Assembly: GCA_029948255.1 (NCBI GenBank)
Contig: JALIZF010001774.1
Coordinates: 310,001-374,000 of the forward strand
Length of the DNA: 64,000 bases
Origin: Telmatactis stephensoni
Taxonomy: Eukaryota; Cnidaria; Anthozoa; Actiniaria; Isophelliidae
Reading direction: 5' to 3'
In this document: positions 19,365 to 26,380 of the stretch, piece after piece
Position numbering within the stretch: the stretch's first letter is position 1
Layout: every line of letters starts with the position of its first letter
Translations under genes and position numbers: made by a program
The notes under the pieces: model-generated
What the model was told of the DNA's origin: nothing
The model's database searches: none
Seen by the model: the letters and a program-made list of their open reading frames with translations, nothing else

Positions 19365-20045
19365 AAAAGACTGTCCGATCTAAGGGGGTCAGGCTGGAAG
19401 ACCACTTTTAATGAACAGCCCAATGCAATCTTTGTCACAGAGCCTGGATTTTATCAACTTATCTTTGGCAGCGAAATGCCCAATGCCAAGCGATTTCAAA
19501 AGTGGGTGTTCGAAGAGGTGTTGCCGCAGATTCGGCAGACTGGCAGCTATAGCTTTAGGACATTTAATAACAAGATGATTAGGCTGGAAAACGAATTTGA
19601 TTTGCACTGCAAGGTGGTCGAGTACATTAGGCGGTTTTATCCGCAGCTGCTGATTGTGGCCGGCCTAGGCGAGCTACAAGACACCTCTTCTAAGAGGATA
19701 CAAGGGTGGCAAAAGGGATATCAAAAGGGGCAGCCAGATTTGATTATCAATAGCTGCCATAAGGAATACAGGGGCTTCTGCATAGAATTTAAAACGCCCA
19801 AAGGCCACGGGGTGGTTTCTGAGGCCCAAGAAGAACTGTTGCGGCGCTATAAAGAGCAGGGGTTTCTGACGCTGGTCAGCAACGACTATGATGTGATTAT
19901 CCGCGCACTCATTGAATACTGTCAGGATCTTAGGGTGCCGTGCCTTTATTGTCCAAAGAGGTTTAAGACCGCGGATACGCTGGCGACGCATCTGCAGATC
20001 TTTCATAGGATAGCGTTTTAAAGATTAAAATATCCCTAGGATATA

Positions 20046-20378
20046 ATGATTACCACCGAAGAATTTAACCAACACATCCAAGAGGCCGCCAGCATTAGCA
20101 AATGGCGCGATCTGACACCAGGCAAGATTTTTATCATTGTGAACTATCAGGTCTTTGAGACCGCGCTGGGCGAGAGTATGAAGTTGACCTTGAAAGATGG
20201 CGAGGAAAAGCTTTACACGGTCTGGGCGCCGAACAGAGTCAAAGCCACCTTAGAAGGCGAAGATTATACCCATATAAGATGTAATGGGCTGCGGCAATGT
20301 AAGCGCGGACAAAATAGCTATTGGAGCTTTGATGTGATTAAGTATCCTAAGCCCGCCGCCAAAGATATGTTTAGCTAA
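20046..20378 (+). CDS. Small protein, possibly OB-fold ssDNA-binding, 110 aa
   Basis: Starts in GGATATAATG, 24 bp after the nuclease gene, with a TTTAAAGATTAAAATAT box just upstream that also precedes the nuclease gene. The middle has alternating beta-type segments (GKIFIIVNYQVFETALGESM, KLTLKDGEEKLYTVWAPNRV) as in small OB-fold proteins, and a Cys pair (CNGLRQC). I recall comparable 100-residue proteins in invertebrate transposon/viral elements and suspect ssDNA binding, but no motif proves it. Intact. Followed by a 3' hairpin. Confidence 0.5.
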   Translation: MITTEEFNQHIQEAASISKWRDLTPGKIFIIVNYQVFETALGESMKLTLKDGEEKLYTVWAPNRVKATLEGEDYTHIRCNGLRQCKRGQNSYWSFDVIKYPKPAAKDMFS

Positions 20379-20394
20379 AAATCAAAGTATTTTT
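20377..20394. terminator. 3' hairpin AAAAAT-CAAAGT-ATTTTT
   Basis: A 6-bp A/T stem begins at the last base of the stop codon of the 110-aa gene. It is of the same design as 10260-10276 and 23945-23961, although the loop is larger. Confidence 0.5.
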
Positions 20395-20404
20395 AAATAT
20401 ATAT

Positions 20405-20557
20405 ATGGACAGCGATGACGAAGAAGAAGTAAAGTTGGCCGATTTAGTGCGTGTAATCGCCTTAGAAGAAGGGTATGAGTTGCCATGGCCATGGGATGAA
20501 GATATCTACGCGGCCGATGAGACGCTGTGGAATCTGATCAGGCGGCTGGCCGAATGA
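20405..20557 (+). CDS. Small acidic protein, 50 aa
   Basis: A short frame starting in AAATATATATATGG, matching the element's start motif, and ending TGA at 20557. The product is acidic (MDSDDEEEVKLADLV) with a Trp/Pro segment (LPWPWDEDIY) and a final amphipathic helix (LWNLIRRLAE). No family known. The start motif and position in the rightward cluster after the ssDNA-binding candidate support expression. Confidence 0.5.
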   Translation: MDSDDEEEVKLADLVRVIALEEGYELPWPWDEDIYAADETLWNLIRRLAE

Positions 20558-20611
20558 AAAAAAAAATGCAGGGAAAGGAAAAAGTGGGTGGGAAATCTTT
20601 TTTTAGGCCCT

Positions 20612-21332
20612 ACCATTTATTATAGGGTCACTTTGGTCAAGATTATGCTAAAACTGGAAGACGAATTATAAATAAGAATGGTATGGTATGTTGGTAATGT
20701 TTTATTACAAAAGATAAAAATACTCTAAGGCGGCACTATAAAATTACTTTCCTAAGGATAAAAAAAAGACCATTATTATTATAGGGTGCCATTGGTAGAA
20801 ATTAGTTCAAAACTGGCTACAGGATTATAAATAAGAATGGTATGGTAAGTTGGTAATGTTTATGCAAAATACTGTATAAAGCCTTATTCCTAGGGATAAA
20901 ATACTGTTTTATGCGGCGCTATAAAATTACTTTCCTAAGGATAAAATATTGTTTTAAGTCGCCTTATAATACTTTTCTTAGGGATAAAAATGTAATACAG
21001 TGCCTATAAAAATTACTCTTCTAAGGATAAAATACTGTAAGGCGGTGATATAAAATTACTTTCCTAAGGATAAAAAATGTAATACAGCGCTGGCGATAAT
21101 ATAATAAAACATTACCAACATACCATACCATTCTTATTTATAATCCTGTAGCCAGTTTTGACATAATTTCTACCAAAGTGACCCTATAATAACAATGGTA
21201 AGGCGCCTTATAGTTTTTTTTTTCCTAAGGCCTAAAAAATAAAACATTACCAACTTACCATACCATTCTTATTTATAATTCGACTGCCAGTTTTAGCATA
21301 ATCTTGACCAAACTCACCCTATAATAAATGGT
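20612..21332. repeat. Nested inverted-repeat block with CCTAAGGATAAAA repeats
   Basis: Outer ends ACCATTTATTATAGGGT / ACCCTATAATAAATGGT are exact complements. Each side holds two ~90-bp copies of one arm (with ATAAATAAGAATGGTATGGTA): two forward on the left (near 20612-20705 and 20775-20866), two reverse on the right (near 21103-21204 and 21239-21332). The ~240-bp centre contains six or seven copies of TATAAAATTACTTTCCTAAG followed by GATAAAA. No coding. It is either a foldback insertion that has duplicated or the element's own replication or packaging signal. Confidence 0.8.
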
Positions 21333-21337
21333 GGCAT

Positions 21338-21589
21338 TTAATAGCGCCCTTTTAGCCATCGGCCTAATTCTTTTATCCGGTCTTTATGGGCCGCCTCAAA
21401 GTCGTCATCGCACTTTTTGGCCAGCGCGTCATAATACTTTTCTACCTCGGGATTATATTTGGTCACGCCCCCACAGACATTATGCGACATGTGATAATGT
21501 AGACACTGCTTAGAGGCAAAACCCCTTTTACAGGCCGGACATGGATTATCTAAGTAAAGCATTTCTTCCTCAGGTTCTTTGCGGGGCAT
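21338..21589 (-). CDS. C2H2 zinc-finger small protein, 83 aa
   Basis: Start at MPRKEPEEEMLYLD (21589), two bases after the stop of the upstream 52-aa gene (TAAAATG junction). It contains one finger, CPACKRGFASKQCLHYHMSH, followed by a charged helical tail (AAHKDRIKELGRWLKGRY). A longer frame extends upstream but overlaps the better supported 52-aa gene. A DNA-binding or regulatory role is inferred. Confidence 0.55.
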   Translation of the reverse strand: MPRKEPEEEMLYLDNPCPACKRGFASKQCLHYHMSHNVCGGVTKYNPEVEKYYDALAKKCDDDFEAAHKDRIKELGRWLKGRY

Positions 21590-21590
21590 T

Positions 21591-21749
21591 TTATCTTTGA
21601 GCGGATACAAACAGAGCCAAATGTGCGGTACAGCTGTGGCCGACAAACCCATCTTCTTTGTAGATTTTATTGCAGTGCAAACACCGCATTTTTTTCACTT
21701 CTTCGAGAATGACACAATCACTCGACGGCGACGACGTTAAGCAATCCAT
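21591..21749 (-). CDS. Small Cys-rich protein, 52 aa
   Basis: Starts in TAGATATATGG. It contains MRCLHCNKIYKEDG...HSC, a possible C2HC zinc knuckle. It ends at 21591, almost touching the next gene, so the two were probably expressed together. An alternative is that a 1-bp shift has split one two-finger protein, since the next frame overlaps its end. Confidence 0.45.
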   Translation of the reverse strand: MDCLTSSPSSDCVILEEVKKMRCLHCNKIYKEDGFVGHSCTAHLALFVSAQR

Positions 21750-21753
21750 ATAT

Positions 21754-23935
21754 CTAAAGCATTGATGTGCGTCCTTTGGGCTTTTTGCCGGGGTGTTTGG
21801 GTGCGGGTTTTTTATCCTCTTCTTCGACCGGCATAGAGGCGGCCCTGCCGATGGGTGGTGGCGCCATAGTATTATTTTTTTGTTTTATTGCTCCACAAAG
21901 TGGGATGGCGCTCATAACGCTGATGGGTTTGTGGCTGTAGATCTTGTCCGCCGCAGGTTTTCCGCCATGAAACGCACCATTGAGTCGAGTGCCGCCATCG
22001 CTTGACATAAGGCGAAGCTTTACCAGCCCTTTGCAATGGGCCACTAAGTGAAAAGTCACAGGTGTCAAATCTTCCCCACTCACAGTACATGGCTCATAAG
22101 AAAAATGAGCTGGTACCCTATTGTTTGTGGTGGTTCTGAAAGGCGCTATAGGCTGATTCCCGCTATCGACAAGACTAAAGCCCACATTGGCGCCATCGCC
22201 GGTGTTAATACTAACCGAGCAAAGAATGATATAATAGCCTTCAACATCTACAAAAAAACCATCAATATCCATCCACTCATCTTTTTCAAAATATTCTTTT
22301 TACTCGGGCTACCTGTGGTAGCTCGAGTCTAGGTTTACCTTTTCGGTCTATCTATCTATCTATCTATCAACGTCGCAAATGGGCAAATTACCCAGAAGCC
22401 TTTGGGGTACACTGTTGACCACGAGGCTTCCTGTGGTCGCGAGAGATTGAGAACAAAATGGCGGACGCTATCAATCGGAATTTTTTTCGAACTATTGGCT
22501 TTTAATCTCAAGATACTTTGCTTTAATCGTTAATATCGAATTCTCGAATTTAGTGATGACCTTCTTACCAGCTGTTGTAATCAACTTATAATGTATTGAT
22601 CGTCCAAGAACACGATACAGATCGATTTGTGGCAGCGAACTTCACTTGAGGACTTCAGACATGTAAGACACGGAGATATTGTCTTTAATAGATCAGTAGT
22701 TTGTTTAAAATAATATTTCACTACTGCTTGCACCTAATATTTGCTTACACGGTGTCTACAGTCATGCTCTTCCTGAGAGCCGTGTTAATAACGAACTAAT
22801 TAATAACTAACAATATCTACAATGTTTGTTTCTTTCTAGTTAAAACTAGAATGACTAGGACCGGAGATTCTTGCCTTTGCGTAATAAGGTGACTAGGGTG
22901 TATTCAATAATTAAGCCAGGAAACAGGAATTAGTAAATGGTGCAAAATTACACCAAATAAACAATGGAAAACAAATGATTTTTTATTATTAACTTATAAA
23001 TATTTAGTGTAAATATCTGTATTTTGTACAATGTCATTTTTATATTGAAATTATGCACTTTATTGTCAATCATGCTCAATGTTAGCAGATAAAAATATAG
23101 TGATGGATAATCATGGAAATGATAGTAATGTTTATGAGACCTTATATTAGCAACAGTTGAAGAATAATTTTAGAATACATGTACAAAATGATATTTTCAA
23201 TAAATGAAAAGTGATACTCAACCACAAATTTGTACAAGCTTTTTGCAACCATGTTCACAGAAACAAGATAAAGTGGATTGAATTGAAGATATTACTGTAT
23301 GTAGTAGTATCAGATTGATGTGCATGGAGGAGCTATATATTGTATCAGTAATGAGCATATATTGTATGACATTACACTTCTTCAAATAAAGCATCAGCAA
23401 CTGACTACTGCTATAATCATTGATCTGCTCCATATTAAAAACATGGTAATATGTGTATCGAAAAGTTGTGTTAAGAAACTGAAATGATTTTATAGAAAGG
23501 TAACTGTGGTACTTTTAGAATCTACCAATGTGACAACGGCAATATCAAAATCATTTTAACTTGGATATCGAAACAGTCTGCCACAGTTTGTAAGTTTTGT
23601 TTCCATAAATCAAAGTAAAAAAGTACACAAAATAAAGCAGACTGTATACTGTATATGTCTGGCATGATAAAAAGACCAGCAGTATGTTAATAACCACCAT
23701 GATTTGGTACAATTATGTACAAACTACTTTCTCTCCAATATAATTTGTGTTCTACTCTGGGAGTACTTGTCATGCATTTTTGCAATCAAAAGACACTGAC
23801 AAGTCAAACTGGTTTCCATCAACTCCATTTCTCCCCAAGTACTATACACAGGTGTAGCCCGAGTGAACGCCTATTAGGCGTCTAGTTCAGCTAAGTAATT
23901 ACTCACCTCTTGAGTTGTGGAATAGGGATTTTCCA
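21754..23935 (-). pseudogene. Jelly-roll-like protein A, interrupted by a Helentron-type insertion
   Basis: The gene starts at 23935 in AAAATATAATGG and reads MENPYSTTQEV before the insertion at 22302-23884. It resumes around 22300 with YFEKDEWMDIDGFF and runs to 21754. Flanking frames differ by one base in a T-run. The body has beta-strand blocks (YYIILCSVSI, VPAHFSYEP, VTFHLVAHCKGL) matching paralog B at 23961-24413 block by block. It has an added C-terminal Pro/Lys-rich tail (KKPAPKHPGKKPKGRTSML). The ~130-residue beta-rich domain suggests a single jelly roll, as in minor capsid or fibre/head proteins (inference). Confidence 0.65.
22302..23884 (+). mobile_element. Non-autonomous Helentron (HINE)
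   Basis: The 5' end ACTCGGGCTACCTGTGG matches the 5' end of the autonomous copy near 63633 (ACTCGGGCTTCCTGTGG). The 3' end carries AGCCCGAGT (complement of the 5' word), then hairpin ACGCC-TATTA-GGCGT, CTAG, then TT. The flanks are T|T, the Helentron target preference. It contains a (TCTA)n microsatellite at 22346-22370 and no gene. The non-coding body is AT-rich like the host genome and unlike the surrounding viral DNA. Confidence 0.8.
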
Positions 23936-23944
23936 TTATATTTT

Positions 23945-23961
23945 AAAAATCACAGATTTTT
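23945..23961. terminator. 3' hairpin AAAAATC-ACA-GATTTTT
   Basis: A perfect 7-bp stem with a 3-nt loop overlaps the stop of jelly-roll protein B (minus strand). It lies 9 bp upstream of the start of jelly-roll protein A. Confidence 0.65.
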
Positions 23962-24413
23962 TATAGTGAAAGAACCGTCAGAGTGCTAATGGTCATGTGA
24001 TTATAAGGCCTATCTCTCTTGTCGGCAATTCCATTGACGCGAAGTTTGCCCTTGTCATCGGCCCGCACTTGAAGCTGGACTTTTTTCTTCACTTCGGCCA
24101 CCATATGAAACGTGACGACGCTTAAATTCTCTGTAGAGTTGATCGGCGGTTCAAATGAAAAATGGGCCGGCTCTCGTTTATTCGTCTTAGTGCGCATAGG
24201 TAGAAATGGTTTCCCGTCGTGATCCACAAATTGAAATCCCGCATTCACATGGCTCTCGGTACTAATACAAATACTACAAAGAATCAATTTTCGGCCGGGA
24301 TAATTCACATCCACGCTCAATCCGGCCACATTTTGCCAAGACCCCAGATTATAATCTGCTTCGGTATCTAAAGCCGCATAAACACAATCTGCTCCTGGGC
24401 TGTAAGGGTTCAT
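23961..24413 (-). CDS. Jelly-roll-like protein B, 150 aa
   Basis: Intact, starts MNPYSPGADCVYAAL in an AGTATATATG context. Beta-rich blocks KLILCSICIS, PAHFSFEPPI and VTFHMVAEVKKKVQLQV line up with protein A, and the C-terminus ends in MTISTLTVLSL. The predicted compact beta sandwich and lack of catalytic residues suggest a minor capsid, penton-type or head-decoration protein. I cannot name a family. It is part of a leftward gene row with protein A, the two zinc-finger genes and the short coiled-coil gene. Confidence 0.6.
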   Translation of the reverse strand: MNPYSPGADCVYAALDTEADYNLGSWQNVAGLSVDVNYPGRKLILCSICISTESHVNAGFQFVDHDGKPFLPMRTKTNKREPAHFSFEPPINSTENLSVVTFHMVAEVKKKVQLQVRADDKGKLRVNGIADKRDRPYNHMTISTLTVLSL

Positions 24414-24418
24414 ATATA

Positions 24419-24625
24419 CTACATTAATAGCCTCATAAAGTCAACGACAGCTTCTTTACCCCACATAGCCAGAGTCACTAAGGCCGAGAACCTTTCGGCC
24501 GTTTTATTGGCCGCCAACTCTTCTTTGAGCCGCTTTACTTCTTCTTGCAGATCCAACACCTGCTCTTCTAGACTTCTTTTTTCTCGTATAAATTCAGCAG
24601 CCCTTTGTATTTGCTCCACACTCAT
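24419..24625 (-). CDS. Short coiled-coil protein, 68 aa
   Basis: Starts MSVEQIQRAAEFIREKRS in the palindrome shared with the ATPase gene. Residues ~15-42 form a Leu/Glu/Lys heptad coiled coil (VLDLQEEVKRLKEELA). The C-terminal hydrophobic helix (LVTLAMWGKEAVVDFMRLLM) could bind membrane. Ends 5 bp before the start of jelly-roll B. Possibly an assembly or scaffold factor (inference). Confidence 0.5.
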   Translation of the reverse strand: MSVEQIQRAAEFIREKRSLEEQVLDLQEEVKRLKEELAANKTAERFSALVTLAMWGKEAVVDFMRLLM

Positions 24626-24633
24626 ATATAATG
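24623..24633. promoter_or_regulatory. Divergent start motif CATATATAATG
   Basis: Joins the minus-strand coiled-coil start (24625) and the plus-strand ATPase start (24631). Third example of this layout in the element. Confidence 0.7.
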
Positions 24634-24915
24634 AATCCAGAACATATTCCTTGTAACGCCCTAATCGTCGGCCCGACCGGCTGCGGCAAGACTAAATTCG
24701 TGGTCGAGCAGTTATTAGGCCCTTTTAGATACAAGTTCGATTACATTGTTTTACTTTGCCCCACCTATGTCAACAATAAAACATGGAACGGCATCGGCGT
24801 CACCGACGACGACTTCTTTGTAGACATCTTAGACCCCAACGAGCTATCGAATCATTTGAAGTTCTGGCATAAGCAGTTTCCAAAGTTTCAAACATTACTT
24901 ATTCTGGATGTTTGA
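24631..24915 (+). pseudogene. Packaging ATPase, truncated at Walker B
   Basis: Starts MNPEHIPCNALIVGPTGCGK with a perfect Walker A (GPTGCGKT). It continues with the A32-like segment YIVLLCPTYVNNKTWNG and stops at TLLILDV, exactly where Walker B (LLILDD) should continue. The next bases already belong to a different small frame (24908-25054), so several hundred bases of the ATPase appear deleted. The remaining N-terminal third cannot be an active motor. It differs in sequence from the intact ATPase of the nested element. Confidence 0.75.
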
Positions 24916-25054
24916 CCTGGTAGAATATCGCCCCATTTCTTTAGAGTATGATATTTGCGACTTGGTGACAGAAGTAAATATCACCGTCAAAGTCGATGGA
25001 AAGGTTGTCGATTTTAACAGGCGCCAAATTAGTCTTGTCTTGGAATTTATATAA
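24908..25054 (+). pseudogene. C-terminal remnant of a small gene fused to the ATPase stump
   Basis: A 48-residue frame (from FDLVEYRPISLEYDI to RRQISLVLEFI) whose ATG falls inside the ATPase Walker B codons. It ends with TAATG overlapping the next start. The text looks like the tail of a separate beta-rich protein brought next to the ATPase by the deletion. Family unknown. Confidence 0.4.
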
Positions 25055-25407
25055 TGAACCCCTATCTGATTCCGGCAACTCAATTAATAGTTAAACAAAA
25101 CCCCACAGATGGAGGCAAATATAATAGCCCGCTTTGGACGGACATCAAAAATCTAAAAATAAACGCCGCGGGTTTTAAAAGCGGCATTCTTTTTTGTAAC
25201 CTAAACCTCAACTTAAAAGGACAAGCCAGCATTCGAATAATAGGCGAAAGCACTGTCGGAACAATCCCGATTTACCCAATAAAACAAACAGGTATGTTCT
25301 CCGCCCAACTCCCCATCCTGGATCCGCAAACTATTCGAGTCCAAATCGCAGTGGCCAGTGGAGAGGTTTCTGTTTTTACGTCGAACTTGATGGCCTTGTT
25401 TTTATAA
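25054..25407 (+). CDS. Jelly-roll-like protein C, 117 aa
   Basis: Starts MNPYLIPATQLIVKQNP in TTTATATAATG, overlapping the previous stop. Shares the NPY start and the strand order (GILFCNLNLNLKG, IRVQIAVASGEVSVF, ending MALFL) with proteins A and B but is shorter. Likely a third small beta-sandwich virion protein. Intact. The integrase start follows 5 bp after its stop in a TAAATATAATG motif. Confidence 0.5.
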   Translation: MNPYLIPATQLIVKQNPTDGGKYNSPLWTDIKNLKINAAGFKSGILFCNLNLNLKGQASIRIIGESTVGTIPIYPIKQTGMFSAQLPILDPQTIRVQIAVASGEVSVFTSNLMALFL

Positions 25408-25412
25408 ATATA

Positions 25413-26380
25413 ATGCCCCGCGTCGAAGACAAACTTAAGAGGATTTATTACGGACCCGAAGGCTATTGGCGAGGAGCCTCGGCTATTAAGAAACTTGCTG
25501 TGGCGGCTTGGGTTTCTGAGGACACAGCTAAGAACTGGTTAAAAAAACAGACCATCTGGCAAGTTTGTCTTCCCGTTCCTAAATACATTCCTAGGCCCAG
25601 CTTTACCGTAAATGCTCCAAACGAAGTTCATCAGGCAGATTTACTTTTTTTGCCGCACGATAAGGTAAAGAGAAAAACGTACAAATATGCCTTGACAATC
25701 GTGGATATCGCCAGCAGATACAAGGACGCTGAGCCCATTACCAAGTAAGGATTCAGGAGAAGTTGCCGAAGCGCTAAGTAAGATTTATAAGCGCGTTTTA
25801 AAATGGCCAAAGCTGCTGCAGGTAGATGCGGGCACAGAGTTCATGGGCGTCGTCACTAAAACGCTAAAAGATAAGCACACCACTATAAGGAGGGCCGAAG
25901 CAGAGTACCACAGGGGCCAAAGCATCGTCGAAAGATTTAGTCGCACCCTAGCGGAACGGTTGTTTCGATATCAGTATTGGAAAGAATTAGCAGATCCATC
26001 CAAAAGCAACAGGGAGTGGGTGCAGAGACTTCCAGAGGTCATTATGGCTTTAAATAATGAGGAAACCAGGGCAACGGGAATGAAACCTAAGGATGCCATA
26101 AAGAATAAACATGTCGAACACACGTTCTTCGTCAGGAGCTCCAGACCAGTCTTTCCCAAGGAAAAAAAAAGGTAACGTCACGGTTCGATGTCTCTATCAA
26201 CCGGGAGAATTAGAAGGAGGATCCAAAAGAGCTACGGATCCTAATTGGTCCTTGGAAACTTACCAGATTCAAAGCGTAATAGCCAAGAAGGACCAACCCA
26301 TATTATATTATCTTCGCGATGGCCCTAAGCGTGGATTCGTCAAAGAAGAGCTACTCATAGTGCCTAAGGATTCAGAGTAG
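25413..26380 (+). pseudogene. Retroviral-type integrase, two +1 frameshifts
   Basis: The N-terminal part includes a short helical domain (WVSEDTAKNWLKKQTIW). The rve core starts at VHQADLLFLP (first catalytic Asp) and YALTIVDIASRYKDAEPI. A one-base insertion near 25747 shifts frame. The second part has LQVDAGTEFMG (second Asp) and HRGQSIVERFSRTLAER (Glu). A second shift in an A-run near 26161-26172 precedes the C-terminal SH3/chromo-like domain (LYYLRDGPKRGFVKEELLIVP). Integrase would make the 6-bp duplications seen for both nested elements. As it stands it cannot be made in one piece, but both shifts could be sequencing errors at short homopolymers. Overlaps the convergent polymerase gene by about 9 bp. 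Confidence 0.88.

Larger units (their letters stand above)
13039..20021 (+). pseudogene. BRO-N / VRR-NUC nuclease with C2H2 finger, interrupted by a nested element
   Basis: The first 54 codons (13039-13200) encode the start of a BRO-N domain (DNDELYFKAKEVAKALGYAN). The 6164-bp nested element then intervenes. The frame resumes at 19365-19371, with AAAAGA duplicated. With one AAAAGA copy and the insert ignored, the two parts are in the same frame, for about 270 residues in total. The second part completes BRO-N (PGFYQLIFGSEMPNAKRF, EEVLPQIRQTGSY). It then has a VRR-NUC-like restriction-fold nuclease (QGWQKGYQKGQPDLII, FCIEFKTPKGHG with the E-x-K core, and the SEAQEELLRRY helix). It ends in a C2H2 finger (CLYCPKRFKTADTLATHLQIFH). 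BRO-N binds DNA; VRR-NUC enzymes cut branched DNA. A role in resolving replication intermediates is inferred. The TTTAAAGATTAAAATAT box upstream is shared with the gene at 20046. Confidence 0.82.

Noticed and set aside
22048..22332. 94-aa plus-strand frame opposite jelly-roll gene A
   Set aside because: Shadow frame, partly in the inserted element; no composition or motif support.
21750..23935. The HINE acting as a spliced intron (GTGAGT follows the CAAGAG codons at ~23907)
   Set aside because: The GTGAGT is coding-like sequence outside the insertion, no paired acceptor restores the frame, and Helentron ends explain the boundary better. Transcript data could reopen this.
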